Source: Gavia stellata (taxonomy: Eukaryota > Chordata > Aves > Gaviiformes > Gaviidae). From it: 64,000 nt of DNA. Each line of letters begins with the position of its first letter. Within the stretch, counting starts at the first letter, position 1. The translations under genes were made by a program, and so were the position numbers. The stretch is taken from assembly GCF_030936135.1 (NCBI RefSeq), contig NC_082596.1, forward strand, positions 99,184,449 to 99,248,448, written 5' to 3'. This document shows positions 26,201 through 41,200 of this stretch, piece by piece. The notes under the pieces were generated by a model. That model saw only the letters and a program-made list of their open reading frames with translations. It was not told the origin of the DNA and ran no database searches.

Positions 26201-29200
26201 TCTAAATATTTGGTTGTTTTTCTTTTTTTTAAGCTAAGAGTCAGTAGACTGAAGCAGGAGACCCAAGGAAGACCTGGAACAGCCAGAACCGCAGTCGGGA
26301 TCCTCACATACAGTTCATTTGCTCTCCTGCACAGCAGACATTAACTTGCACACAACACTTAGCAGAGAGCACGGGAGGAGGTGCAACAAGACAGACTTCC
26401 AGTGCCGCAGACTGCATACAGCCCTCCAACCCTCGAGTGCTTCTGCCCGCAGTGCCATTAACTTTGAACGTGAGCAGATGGATGTATACGGGTGAGGGAG
26501 GGGGACAAACTGAGAAAGAGCCCATCCTGAAACTCTAGGACATGAGAGGCCAAAAAACTGGGGCAATATCAGAAAAAGCTTAGGTATGTGTGAATGAAGC
26601 TGCCACTGATCACTCAATGCACTGAAGGACAGGAAGATTACAGCTGGGTGAGGAAAAATGGAAAAGCCAGCATGACATAGTATCACAGAGGTGAAGGCAT
26701 TTCTGGCAGACTAGAGTTAGCTTCTGAAGTCTTTATTGCTTTGGGGACCCAAAAGTTCCCAGTGAGACAAGTTATGACCCTTCATAGTCTCCTGCTTGTT
26801 TTGCTGTCTGTTCTGTTCGGACAGCACACTCCATGGGCACTCCCTCCCCCCATTAGCTCTAGAAATGGTGTAAAAACCAGGTACAGTAGACCCTGCATGG
26901 GCACAAGGCTTGCATGTCATACCTGCCTTCAGTCCTCTGCTTGGCCAAACTTGTTTTTCTGTTTCTCTTTTCCCAGGTAGCATCCTTCTGAAAAGAAAAG
27001 AGTTGCAGGATCTAAAACCACAATACATCAAGTCATGTTCTTATCCTAGAGACTGCTAAAAGCAGAGATAAGGAGTGCCAGGAAACTCCGTTCCTCCTAT
27101 CACAACAACCGTCCAGCTGCAACTGTTTGCTACCAGTTTCTTCCCTACCAGAAAGTAGGAGAGCCCTGGAGCTGAAATTGGGGGGCCAAAGGGGTGAGGA
27201 TACAGAAAGAAGTAGTTCAAAAGCTTTGAATTCATTGTGCAGTGGGCAAGTGTTACAAAACCTTTGAACTGTCGGTTAAAAAATAATTTAAGAAAAAAAA
27301 TCTAAACCTAGAGAAAAACTAAATCTAGAGAAAATCTAAACCTTTTAAGAAAAAAAATCTAAACCTAGTACCTAGAAATGTAAACCAAAAAACAAGCCTA
27401 AAATGTGATTTCTTATATAACCTAAGTACCTACTCCAAATTAAAATTATTGCTTTGGGAATTTAATTTCTCTTGTGTAGTACATAGATTATTTGTTTTTA
27501 TTATACATGGGCACATCAAAAGACATTTCCAAGTGCTCAAGTTGTCTAAAGAAACACAACTACAGATGGCTCTCGGTTACTTGCTGCTACTTTACCCAGA
27601 TTGCAAGCTCCTATGCCAGGAGTACAGAGACAGATCTAGTGTGGGAGGATCATTAGAGCTCACATACAAAACTCAGTAAACACATCTGTAGACTTACAAG
27701 ACTTGCTTTCCTTCAGGAAGCAAACCCTTGCTCTTGCAGACCACGCATGAGTCTTGTGACATGTGAGCTTGTCCTACACATGGCCAGGCTGGTTGCCCAC
27801 ACGCCGTGCTCCTGGACACAAGAACAGCACAGCACTGCCAGAGGGTATATACACTGAATAAACTCAGCTGAGCTTGAATTACTTGGTTGGGCCACACTAG
27901 AATGAGGTTGACAGCTGTTGCCTCTGCAGCTCACTCCTGGTGCTAAATGGCACGTTACATCAGGTATGACACTACATGGGCTCAGAACACCGCTCAAGGG
28001 CAGGAGTGGGTCAACCCATCCTAGCTTTCTTCTGCAACTTCAGAGTATCTCTCCCCTGCCCCGTGCCTCTTCACTCAGGGGGACCCCAAGGCAAACATAC
28101 CTTTGGTGTTGACTCCTCCATGGGTTCTTCTTCTAGGGGCTTCTCACTGAGGACAAGAGGACACGTGAGGGGAATGCAGTGCTGAGGGGCTGTTTATTTA
28201 AAGCCCAAAGAGTCGGTTTGTAAAGTAGTGAGAGGAAGAAAAACTTGCACCAATTAGCATCAAAGCAGTGGTTTAAAAGGTGTGTAGGGAAGAAAGCTAA
28301 TCAGTAGGTCTAGAGAAGTCCAACTTGTTAACTACAAGAAATGCTGTCCTGCAAAGCTCTGAAAAAAAGGTGTTACCCATGCCAAGGTGAACTCAAATTC
28401 ACATGATCTTTCCCAAAAGTCATGGGCCTCACTATGAACAGCTACATAACTGGTGAGCTCCAGTTACACAGCTGAAGTTAAACACTCTATAACACAGCTG
28501 TACATTCATCTTGTATTTAGATTAAATCAATGATGAGAAAGAAAAGTCACACCAAAGTAGCAGCCAAGCCAGTAACCAAATATCACTGTTCTGCAACTCC
28601 AAAGTGCTGTAGCTCTGGGCAACCAGCCTTGCTAGCCAGGGTGGCAAAACAGAATATTTTTTTCTTATTTAATAATTGGTGGAATAAACCTCAAAAATCA
28701 CATGCATTAAAACCCCAGGGGAGGGCAAACAAAAAAAACAAAACCAGAAAAAATACACCTTGCAACTTTCTGTCTGCAAGACACTCACCTAGGCTTAGCT
28801 TTCATCCTTGGAGATGGAGTTTTGGACTTTTTTGCTGAAGGAGGCAAGGAAACTACAGCTTCACCCTCTGGAGCTACTATGAAATGCTTTATCTGCTTTT
28901 GCTGTAAAGCCCACAAAAGCAGAGCCTTCACCATGTCACCTGGGTGACACTCATCTGTGTCAGACTTAAGGAACTGAAGGGAGCCATGCCTGACCTGAGC
29001 CTTGGTTAGCATCTTCCACGTCGGTCTGCTGGCTCACTGTAATCATGGTGACACCAGAGTTAACCATTTTCTGCTTGGAGACATGAAACCATGAACAGAG
29101 CATGCATATGACCAATGAAGAAGTGGGGGTTTTTTAGAAACAGATTTCCAGTGCTAATCTGTGGCAACAGCTCAATAACAGGTTCATTATCAGCCACACA

Positions 29201-32200
29201 AAAACATTTTAGGTTGCATATAAGCAATACTATGAGCTTCTCACTAAGAGCACCCCACCATCCCCTTGCAAGAGGGAGCAAAATTTCTTTCTTGTTAAAG
29301 CAGTTTTGCCAAAAATTGCAGCTCTGGAGGCAAGTGTTTGGGCTGACTTCCCACTGATATAAGATGGAGTTTGAAAACATTATCACATCTGGGTACAAAC
29401 TAGTTTTCTTTGAAAGAAGGTTTTTACCACACCTATAAAAAAAGCAGACTGGAGGAGGGGGAAAAGGGGCACAAGGACCATACATATGGTTTCACCATAC
29501 ATCAAAACACATACTGCTACAGCGCCTGTTAACTGCTGGCTGTGCTGAGAGGCTGAGTTGTCTGATAGAGTCTCCACATTTTCAGAGTTTGAAGGATCTT
29601 TCCTCCTCTCTGGATTAGCAGGCTCGGGTATCACTGCAGAATAGCAATCGGGGTGAGAATGTCATTGCAGGAATTGAACACACACCCCCACCAACCCCCT
29701 TTCAATTCTTACACACCTGCATAAAAACGTAACAGTAGAACTTATTATGCGCAAACATCTCAAGATCACGTTTAACGGAACAAAAACAAACATCTCCAAA
29801 TTACCTAGTGCAGAATTGCAATGCTAAATAAACAGCATCTTGAGCCTACTTCTAAGCTCCTCGTGCTATATGAATACATATAAGTTTATCATCTTATTGC
29901 TACCTTGACTCTTAGCTCTGGAAGACGTGGAACAACCCTTGGTGTCTGGCTAAAGCAACAGACCAGTGGGATCTTCTACCATCTGTTTCCCTCCATTGAA
30001 TCTCCACCAGGCACTGCAAAAGTTGTTTCACTATAGATGAACTACCTTTTACCCTTTGTACTCCTTGATTGCTTCAAGCAGTGGTGCCCACCTTGTACCT
30101 CTGAGTGTGCTTCATGGTGGACACTGATGAAGGAACTTCTCCCTCACCTGCACCTCCAGAATCTGGAGGACTTCCCTTCTAGCTCATTTTGGGTTGTAAC
30201 TGGAAGAAAATGGGAAGGACTATCGAAGAAGCTACTGCCTCAGACATCTAGAGCTGGAAGCAGCTATTTCAAGTATTCACCTGAAAAAATCTGAAATGCA
30301 CAGTAACTAAGAGGAAAGTAAAACTTTGCTTTTAACATCGGCACAGAAAGAATGCTACCTAACCTAAGGGCTCTTCAAACTTGTGATTCATTTCCGAGAT
30401 GGTGGGTGTGAGCAGTAGAAAAAGTGCTGCGAGTTCATCGTCTTAGAAGATGTGGAAATATCTGTTAAGCAAGTTACACCAAGGAATAATCTACACAAAA
30501 AGTAATCACTTTAAAAACTGAAATACAGCCAGCTTTGCAGCAAGGACACATCCCAGTCTTCAAACAGAAAAGATCACTATACAGAAAAAAGCCACCTCCC
30601 AAATACTTTGATACTGAAATTGCACCAAGGAAATATTTCCTGTTTAAGACCTATTTTGATCATGTGCACCTCTTTTGCTTTTGTGCTGGAAGCAGCTTTA
30701 TCCTCAAACTGTGTCACAGCCTTGGTGGGGAGTTACAGAACTTCAGAGCAGCACAGAGGGAAAAAGAAGGAACTGCATTCTTTTCCCCTCGGATCGTTGC
30801 TGGGCTTGGACCTTCCTTTGGGTAAGGCACCTGAGCATTATGCCTGTGCTTCAGGCTCTGTGTTCCCTTGACATCTATCATTTGGAACAAAATTAAACTC
30901 GGCCAGAAGATCCTGGAAAGACACTTCTTGCAGGAGATGTTCACTGGCAGCATGGAAAGCGACACCATTTGATCACAGAAAATTCAATGCACTCAGTTCA
31001 AAGAAATACAAAGCACTGGCTGTAGGCTGGTGAGAAGAAGGAAATAATGGCTATCCTGGGTCCAGCTAAGAACCTTTCCTACCATAAGGCACGTAGCTAT
31101 GCTTGTAGTTGGGCACACATAGAGACAGCCCTGCAACACGAGGTATTTACGGCAGCACCAGTGATGCCTCTGCGTACGGCAGCGGGTCACCTCTTGCAGA
31201 GAGGAGCTGTGCTGCTGCTCATCTCTCTCTACAAACAGGGACTGCGAGTGAGCGTTTCTGTTCCCCCAGCTGCACTTCCACAACAGCCCCAGGCATCTCC
31301 AGGGCATCATTCACCCTGCATGGGGTAAAGGGACCGGAGCGCACTGTTCTCTATCACACCACCTTGTCAAGAAGGAACAGAAGTCACCTCCCTGCGGGAA
31401 GCCTTGCTGAAGGCTGCCCCACCACACACACCCCACTGAGCGGAGGAGAGCATACTGAGTGCCAAGGTGCAAGCGCTGGTGCATCAGAGGACCTGTGCTT
31501 CCATGGGCACACAGATGCCACTGTCCCCTCCTGCAGGGAATCTCCCACAGGCACCCGCACAGCAGAGCCAAACCAGGAATCATGCACGGGGCAAGCAAGG
31601 GAGGCTAGATGGGTGCATCCCACTGCACCACACCTGCAGGTGGAGAAACACTCCTGCAGACACTTTGCATATCCTAGGTCAGGCAGCAGCTGAGATGTGC
31701 CTTGCCAGGCTACCTGCCAGCACACAGATCCCATCTCCATGAGCAGTTCCCCTGCCCGTGCAATCCCAGCAGCACATGGCCATGGTGCCCCATCCTCGCT
31801 CCGTGGGCTAGAGGGGCTCAGCATCCGCCACGAACAGCAGTTACCAAGCTCACGAGATACGAACAGTAGATCGAGCTTGAGGATTGCTTTTTTTTTTTTA
31901 AATGTAGTTAACTGCAAGCTGTGGACTGCAAGTGAAGATACTAATTTTAAAACTGAACAATTTAAGTTTCACGAAATAAAATAATAATTTAAAAAAATCA
32001 CCTCCTTCATTCTGCCTGGCTTGCTTCCCAGCATGGACAGACTCCTCTTCAGCCACATTTATCTGTTTGTGTGAATTAATCTCACGTGAAAGTGACCTTA
32101 CAAAAAGTAGAGTCTTTATCTAGTAAAGTCAGCTACTTAATAACAAAACTAACAGTTGTTAATCGCCAGCAACAAATCATTGGTAAATCATTGGATACTA

Positions 32201-35200
32201 GCCGAGTTGACCATTTGGAAAGGTCTTGGCTCCTGTAAGGATAAATGACAGGCACTACACTATGGATATTTACTGTCACATAAGGTTTTCTGCAAACGCC
32301 ACAGTCTGTGGATGAATCACAAGTATTAAAAATTAACCATATTAACATTTACCAAAAAAAAAAAGAAACACATCTCCTATGTTTTTACATTTGCTTATAA
32401 AAAACTTGAGTTTTTAAAAGTACTCTATTTTTAATCTAGAGGTACTATCTACAAAGTCAATTAAGATTTGTGTCTTGCAGCATCCTTTTCTCTTGTCCAG
32501 GTCCTCATGTCACAATTTGCTTATCCTGTGCAATGTAATGCTTTGAGCTGGTGTAAGAGCATGTTTATACTTCAAGCTATGCAATCAAATGCCATAGGTT
32601 TTATTTCCTACTTCAGAAACTCAGCAAAAGTAATCATATCACACTAAATTGATTAAAACAAGTTTAACTTTTCAGCTTCTAATCCATAAGTTTGAGTCCA
32701 TTGAAACTTCTTTCCTGAAGCCTCTAATCTCTCTTCCAGGCCAAAGCTAAGAACATCTATACAGACAGTTACAAATCCTCAAGGGGAGGACAGATATATA
32801 ATAAACAGATGTGAAAAAAACCACCAACCCCCAAAAAACCCCACACTGAATGTTTTTGCCCAGTGCATATCAGGTAAAATATAGTTTAGAAGAGGGAAAA
32901 AAACTCACACTAAGAGCTTACCATCATTTTTTCATCTCCCAGGACTTTTCTAAGTATACTTAAGATTTCAAAGTCAGCACTGAAAGATATTTTGATTTTT
33001 GTTGCTTCTGTTTTGTTAAGAGTAGCAGGAATCTTCATGTAAATTTTAACAATCTTTTCTCCACCATCCTCTGCGTAAAAAGGCAGTTAAATCTGTTTTA
33101 GAGCAAGACATTCAGTCTATCACCCCAAAAACATTCGAGTAAGTGTTTGGGGTTTTTTAATACAGTCGCTTTTACAACTTGCCCACGCATTTGCAGTTAC
33201 TCTGTTCACCCATTTTATTCTCATTAATCTAGACGATTATGTTATTCCCTAGCACTGATCCCTCAACACATCCCGCTTGGGTAGGGAGGGCAGGTTATTG
33301 TGCGAAACAGGCCCCCAGACAGTCCAACAAGCAGAGCTGGTGCAAGGTGACCATCGAAGTGCATGACAAGAAGAGGGGAAGACACGGGAACTCTTCAGTG
33401 ATGGTGAGATTTTAGGTTGGCTCCCTGTGTCCTGTGAGCCTACAGCCCAACAGAGGATAATGCTGGTTGGAAAACCTTACCCTTCAGGCTGTAACTGCTG
33501 ACGGCTTCTTTTGACAGTCTCACAGAGTCCCAAAGAGCACCCTTTGAAAACCAAAGCCACCACATCAGAAGGGCTGAGCAAGCACCCGCTGCAGTAGGCT
33601 AACCCAAGCCACGTGGGCTTTGCCGTTACCTCGTTACTGTCCACATAGAAAGTCACACTCTGGCTGCCGGTGTTGAAGTCAATCCAGAATTCCTCCAGCT
33701 TCTCGTCCGATGGCTTCTTCACCTGGGGAAGCACAACAGCAGTGCTGCCATTCCCAGAAAAAAAAACCCACCGCTGCTGTCTCATTCTCAGTTTTCTTTA
33801 ACAAGACAAAATTGGAAAAAGTTGTCCTACATGCGTGTACACACATGTATATGTTACAGATGTAAGAGTTGGGAATAACCTGCAAGTTACCAGCCTACCG
33901 CTTACCCAACCATACCCACAAAGTCAGACACAACTCAACATCAGCCGAGGGAAAGGCAATACACTAAAGTTTGCATGTTTGTGGCAGGAAAGAGCCTGTG
34001 AAGGTTTTTTGTGTTTCTGAGCACTTGAAATAAGCAGAAGCAGTGGAACTGGCTTCCATCGACTTGGTTTTGATTCGATACAACTGTCAGGAACAGTGCC
34101 ACAAATACATTTACTTAAAGACCAGTAAAGCAATCTGCAGGATCTGTAACTGCGACTATGACCTTTCCTACACGGGCATCAGGCTCATCTTGTTTTCTGG
34201 CAGTCTGGGAGCAGCGCTGCCAGAGGAAGCAGGGTTGTCCTGTCCTCCTGTTTCCTTTTAGAGATCTCTCTTCTGTCATCACCACGAAGAGAAGCGCTGC
34301 CTCTATCATTTGGCCGATACAAAAGCAAAGTCAGCAGCAGTAAGCTGGAAGCTAAGCGACAAACAAGCAAACTTTCTGACTAGAATAGAAGGTTACGCTC
34401 TACACTCCAGAAAATTAAGCTCTTTAATGACAAAGAGGGAGGGGGAAAAAAAAACCAAACCAACATATACCACAGAAACTATCATTTTAACAGTGGTAAC
34501 ACCGTAGGGAAGGTGTCACAGCGATAAGGACTATTACCTCATTCATGTCAGCAAAAGCAGATATGCAAGGGAACGAATAGACTCTGGGAAAAAAGCAGAC
34601 TTCACATGATACATTCAACATCAGAATCCAACTTTATGAAAGATAAAATCATTAAGATTTGTTACTAATCTTATTGTTCAAAAAAGAATAAATACCTAGA
34701 AGTAAATTAAGTTTGAAGAAGCTTAGAGAATACAGTATTTTAGTAGTGATGCACTCTCTTCATTGATTTTAATTTCAAAAGAACACCACGAAAATTAATA
34801 AAATCTCCTTCTTAAGAACTTACTCACATGTGATGTAAATACTTTTTTTTATATATAACCCAACTCAGCTTACAATCCTAGTTTTTCCCCTCTGCAGTAA
34901 TGACGGCACCAGTTTATTCTGTTGGTTCACAGCTTACCTTCTTTCATCCCCAAGCCTTTCATTTAGCTGGTTAAGAAATTTTCTGCAGTCCTTCAAGACA
35001 AATTACATTTATTAAAAATAAGGCTACATTTCTTTTGCAAAGAGTTATTCAATTGGGCTGTGTAACCACTACTCCAGTTATAAGCTTTTAACTAGACAGT
35101 GTTATGCCAAAGGCCACTGGGGAAGAAACACTCAAGTTGCTACAAATGTTTGGACCCACCTTACGACCTGCAAGCCTCCAAACATTAACCACAAAAACTA

Positions 35201-38200
35201 ACTTATGTATGCTTTGGAAGTAAAATAACTTAGAAATAAGAGCTATTTTAACAATATGCCATTTTATATTTGCCAGATTAAAGAAAAAAAAGCCATCCAC
35301 AAATAACTAATAACTTTGTGTATTTATAAAATCAGATTTTTAGGAACTTCTTACAAGGACACCCTGACTGAACTCAACCAAAACTAGCCCCTATACAGAC
35401 TTGTCAAGTATGTTGTTTTCAAAATAAGGACCCTCACCGTCTCAAATTCTCTATCCTTGATCTCTTTGAAAGCTTCAGCAAGATAGTTATCTTCAAACCA
35501 GTGGTGAACAAGGTCATCCCTCCATTTTTTTGTCATTAACCTACAAAGTGCTTCTGAAAGGGCAACCTGAAGGTCATAATCTACATGGCAAACATAAGCA
35601 CAGGGTAAATATCCCCCCCAGCATAACAGAGGGTTATAGCATTGCTACTCTTGCACTAATACAGTCCTACGCATCAGCTAGCTTCAGTTTCACCTAGAAA
35701 AACAGCAGAGGGTAACAGCCAAGTGTTAGCTCCAGGCATCCTCAGCTCCCCGAGCCCAGCGAGGTCGAGGCGCAGAGCACTGCTAACCACGACACACACG
35801 CGTGTGTCAGGAGACGTTCTTGGGGGTCAGGGAGGGGATGAGAGCAAAGCCCCATAGCTAACTCACTATGGTTAAGTTACATTTCACACACCACAGTAAC
35901 ACCCTAGAAAGTGTTATTGCTAGGAGAAAACAAACAAGATTTCATTCAAGAGGCTATAAACCTTATTAACTGAGGTTTGTCCACATGGTGGCAAAGTAGT
36001 TAAAATTTGTTTTTTTGAAGACTAACAGGAAGCATACTTTGTAAACACATACATAAAGCTGATGTAATTAATTTCTACATACATCCGTTTAGCTTTTCAT
36101 ATTAGTTAATACGAATTACTAATACTAGCCAGAAAGAACTACTGCATTGTTGCATCTAACAATTTTTGATTAATATTTTCTTAAAGTACCATCTGATTCC
36201 CCCCCCTCCAAAAAAAAATCATCTACAAGGAAATAATTTAAATTACAATTCATCTATAATAAATAAGCAGATGAAGTAAAGCCGGAGAGCCCCAGCTTCA
36301 TAAGAATAACCACTAAATACTTCTTACCACCAACCTCCAGTATAGTTTTTGCAAGGTCTTTCCTGAAACAACATAATGCAATGAGTTAAAGTGAAAATAA
36401 CTTCAACTCTTGTTGCAGGGAAGACAGTGCTTAGCTAGAGGAGCTGGAGGGAAAACCACTTACGTGAGCGAGCACATCTCTTCAGACAGAGGGAACTTCT
36501 TTCTCTCCTCCCGTGGGACACTATCGAGTATAGAGTTGAGGGTCCTCAAAGCCTTTCCCCCCACAGAGGAAGGGGCAGAAGAGAAAGGGAAAGAATTCAG
36601 TAACATATTTTTCACATTTTTTATCTAATTACGCACACTTGTGTGCACACGTATCCGTATTTTCTTCTAGTAGGAGTCTTACCTCCTGCCGCAGAGTGCA
36701 GCAAATATTTGCTTCTGTCACTAGATGCCCTAGTTCAGGTAAAAATAAATTCACTAGCTCTTTCTTCCCTAGAAAAATAATTAGAAAGGTTACAGCTAGC
36801 AGTGAGCTGGTACCCGTATAAAAGATAGTTGAAGCAACTACATTTTGTGGAGTTGAAGGAGTAAAAATATCCCAGTTGGGGATTCAGTTTTAGATAACGT
36901 TTACAACTCTCTAATCCTGGACAGAAAAGAGAACTGGTAACTTCTCTGTAAAAAAGCTCCAGCTAACCAGGTCAGCAGTTGAAGTAACACTTAAATAGGT
37001 ACAGAAAGGAGAAGCTACTTACTAACCACAACAGATAAATCCATAATATATGGCTTTTGACAAAGTCAACAGAGCAAACCGAGTATTAACCAGAACACGC
37101 TCGTGCCCGCTCTGCTCCCACTAGAACAAGCTAGAAGGACAAATAAGCTCAAGTTACTCAGCCCACAATGTAATGCTTCATTTTTACATGACTTGTGAGC
37201 CTGGATCTCTAGGCACACAGATGCTTGCTCTTTCTGAAAGCACCTGCTCCCCGGCCCTAATGGAAAGCCAGCTGCAGCCACAGACAAAATCTCGCTGCTG
37301 AAACGAATGACAGACAGACATCCCTCCGCCTAGTCAGGGTGGCTGAAGGAGTTACCACATTATTCTGCAGAGGTAGTTGCCTTCAGCAAGGGAATAACAT
37401 CTGGAGCCACTACAAATAGATGTGCAAGAGCAGACTGTCTAGCCTCAAGTCCTTTCAGAAGCACCACTTACTGTGACCAGGCGAAAAACTTGATGCCGAC
37501 CATTTAAACAAGATACCACAGCTAGATTTATTTTTTCAGCATATTCAAAAGAAGCAAACAAAGAGAAGTGATAAAAGGATTCGTGCGCCAATGTAAGCGT
37601 TAGTGAACATTAACTGGAGGGAAATTAGGAGGAGGATTTAAAGAAAACATTGCAAAGAGGAGGAGGTAGGGAGTGCAGGGGAGAAGAGAAAGGGGATAGA
37701 GTCCAAGCAGAATTAAGAACCATGCTCCCGAGACTGAAATTCAGGATATAAAGGAATAGAAGGAAAAACAGTACTGACCTTCATTACTACACCTGCAAAT
37801 CACCTGATGGAAAAAGTAAAGGAAGCCTTTGTTAACACACCACAACGCAAGAACAGCGGTACTCAAAGCGCCAAGGTGTTTATGCCCCCACTGTCACACC
37901 TTTCTGGGGCTAAAATAACATAAAACATTACTGTACCCACGTCAGGAAAAGCTGTGCCACCTGATACAGGTATGTCACATACGGTCACCCCGATCATACA
38001 GGTTGGCATTATGCAGGGAGGGTAAAGGGAGCGAGGCGCCCACTTCCCCTGGGGATTTCAGCAGCACTCAGAGTGCAATACCCTCAGGTTCCCTGGAAAA
38101 CCCACATCGTGGCATCACTTCGTTACTTTTATTGCACATATGGGCCTACGTAAAAACACATTTTACATTTACACACTACAGTACTAGATATCATAACATA

Positions 38201-41200
38201 TGTTATCTGAAGAGTGTTAAAGTCCATTGAGGAAAATTAAAAAATTAAAAATAAAACACAAGAAAAATAAAACAACGCTTCATCCTCCACAGTGAAAGAA
38301 TATGGAGGGAATGGACCAGGAAGACAAAGAAATCAGATTTTGACAAATAAATAATTTATAGAGTATTTCATATAATTTCAACGTGGTTAGTAGAGAAAGA
38401 AGAAAATTTTATTTTCCTCAAATATCTTTTATCAAGTCTCCTAAAGAGTCATAAATTTCAAATAAATTCTGATGCATAAAGTGACACAGTTCCAGTAAGC
38501 TACAGACAAGATTGGGGGAACAGCTTGGGGAAAGAAGCTAAAAGCATGCTTCCTACTGAAAAGGTACATCACTAGGCCTCCAATACCTTTAAAGTTAGGA
38601 ATATTTAAAATAGAAACCTAAATGAGACTTGTAAGCAGCTCAAATTATTCTTTAAAAGTAAATCAGCTATTTCAGACACCGTAGGAACAAATTGCCAGGA
38701 CCACCTTGGCAAAACCATTTGCACATAAGGTGGCAGTACCCTCTGTTTCTCAACAAGGGCTTCAGCACAAAAGCTTTTGTTTGCAAAATGCATCAGAACT
38801 TCTTGCACATTTTCCTGCAAAAACAAACACTTGGCTTCCTGTTAGAAAGGCTGCAGCCCCATGCAGCTTCTCCCAGGTGCATCAAACCTCAGCCTAACGC
38901 CAGCCCGGAGCAGGCTCCTGGGCACTGCCCGTCCCCACCACCTGAGCTGTGTCCCAGGCTCAGTCCTAGAGCACAAGGTCTGCGTAACTATTTATTTTTT
39001 AACAGGAAGCTGTTTGTGAACGATGGTTTTCCTATGCAATAAAGGCAACCCTTCTGTCCCTTAATGCACATACATACCAATGCAGAGTCAAAGAAGTCTT
39101 CAAGAAGTGCCATCAAAAATTTATTCTCGTTTGGGTCGATGAGGATCACAAATGCTCTTGCTCTTTCAAACCAAGATACCAGGTAAAAGTTAAAAGAAAC
39201 AGTTAAAACCTGGGAATAATAGTTAATAATCCTTGAACTAGATGTATCTGCAGCAAGCCTTATGCACATAGAAAGTTTTTCAGCCCCTGAATGTAACTAT
39301 CATGTACTGTGTCAAAAGCTACACGGCATTAAGGAGCGTGAATTTTACTAGGAGAACATGGAAAGCACCACCCCACACCCACTCAGCAGGACTTATCCCC
39401 CCCCCCCCTTCCCTCCCCAGCCCTCCTTTTGTCCTCCTTTCTCATCTCAAGGCACCCAGCCATGGCACCCAGGACCTCCTTGACACAACATACGGTGCTA
39501 GTGGCATTGTAACTCCTGTGGAAATTTCCAGATTATGTCAATTCACAGTGAAATAACCTTGTAAAAATGTGTCAAGCTTTTGAAAAGTCATTATTTTAAG
39601 AATTTATGTTATTAAACATATTGCATATCATCACACATCTATGGCCAACTACAAATCTATGCTTCACCAGAGGTACAGAGCTCAGATGGGTGAGACTTTA
39701 TTAATAATCTCTCCAAGCAGGAATTTTGAGCAATTGTATCCCTGAAAAGCATAATTACAAGGCAGGATTACAACATTTTGCACTGAGGACTCCTTGGAAC
39801 AACTCTGCTAACAGAGAGCAAGTGTTAAGTCTCTCCTAGCTACATTAGATCCAGATATTACTCCTCTTAGGCACAAGTGCATTTCTGCTACTACACGTGT
39901 TACCAGCTGAAATCAGTATTGTGCCATTAGAAGATAAATACAATTGCAGATTAGATACACAGTAAACCAGCTGCATTTAAAAAAGGACCTTCATAAAGAG
40001 TATGTCAGCTTTTAAAATTGTAAAAGCACAAACTGCTCATCAAGTCTCTTACGAAAATTGTATTTTGCTGGAGCACTTAAAATATATTTAGAAATTCTAT
40101 ATCATTTCACAAATGGGACTCATGAAAACTCATCTTCTCCTTCCATTGTCAACATAAAGAAAAAACCCACAAACCCATTAAGTCAGGTGGTAAGTGAAGC
40201 CGTGATGTTAGCTGCTGTACCGAAAGCAATGCAATGAAAGTAAGCACCTTTTCTCACTCAGCTCATACAATATATTTAAAAAAATATTTTATTTCTGTGT
40301 GGCCAACAAGCCATCCTCTAGTTCTCACTTCCTTGGAGTTCCTTTCCCGATACAAGCAACCTTAAATCACATTAGTAACTTGTATACAGTATTATACTCA
40401 TCTTTTCTACCAGTCCTTGCTCAATGAACAAACTTGTCCCTTCTTGAAGATCACTTTTAAGGTAGAGCTGAATACATTTCAGCAGCAGCGAAACATTCTG
40501 GAATTCATTCTTATCCAGCTCCTACAGAAACACAGAGTGCCATGCTTTGTTAGTCTGATACCCATAGAGCTGGGCGTTAAGATAGTTAAGATTATTTATG
40601 GTACTCACCTTTCTCAGTGCTTTGTCTAGCTGGTTGAAGAGAGATTCGCTGTATTTCTGGGGAGGCTCTATTTCTCTCTCCTGAAGCAGTTCGCTTATTT
40701 TCTGAAATCCTTTCCCTTTAAAAGCATCAGTGAGAAGCATTTCGAGCTGCGGAAGGAGAAGCAGCAAACAACTAGCGAGTAAAATAAGCGGGCATTTGAA
40801 TTGTTGCAGCACTGATTACAAGAAAATACTTGTAATACTATTTTTAAAGTTGTAGGCTTTTTGTTTATTTGTTTTTACTTCATTTGTTTCTCTACTTTCA
40901 TTTTACTGTTACATCTGGAGGTGAAACATCAGTCTTAGCCTCGAAGGGAGACAGTAGCTTCAAAACTGAGTAATCTTAAAGGATACTGAATAAGGAAATA
41001 AGCAACTCCTTTAGTACACTCAGTTTGTAATTCGTACCATGCCCTGCAACTATTTCTCCCGCTTATTAATGAAAAGATTAAGGGATCTGCTGTGCTTCCC
41101 ACATTACATTAAATTACTAAAAATTCGACATCATGCCATATCCATTTAAGAATGGACCTTTACATGTATATACAACTATTTGTAAGATAAAGCTAAGGAT

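Noticed and set aside
27290-27370. Repeated AAAAAAATCTAAACC stretch
   Set aside because: Low-complexity A-rich slippage with several imperfect copies; no further structure seen.
27707-27719. 13-base microexon candidate (GAAAGCAAGTCTT before GTAAGT) in SYCP2L
   Set aside because: Joining it to the next exon at 26987 makes a stop codon; exon 19 joins 26987 directly in phase.
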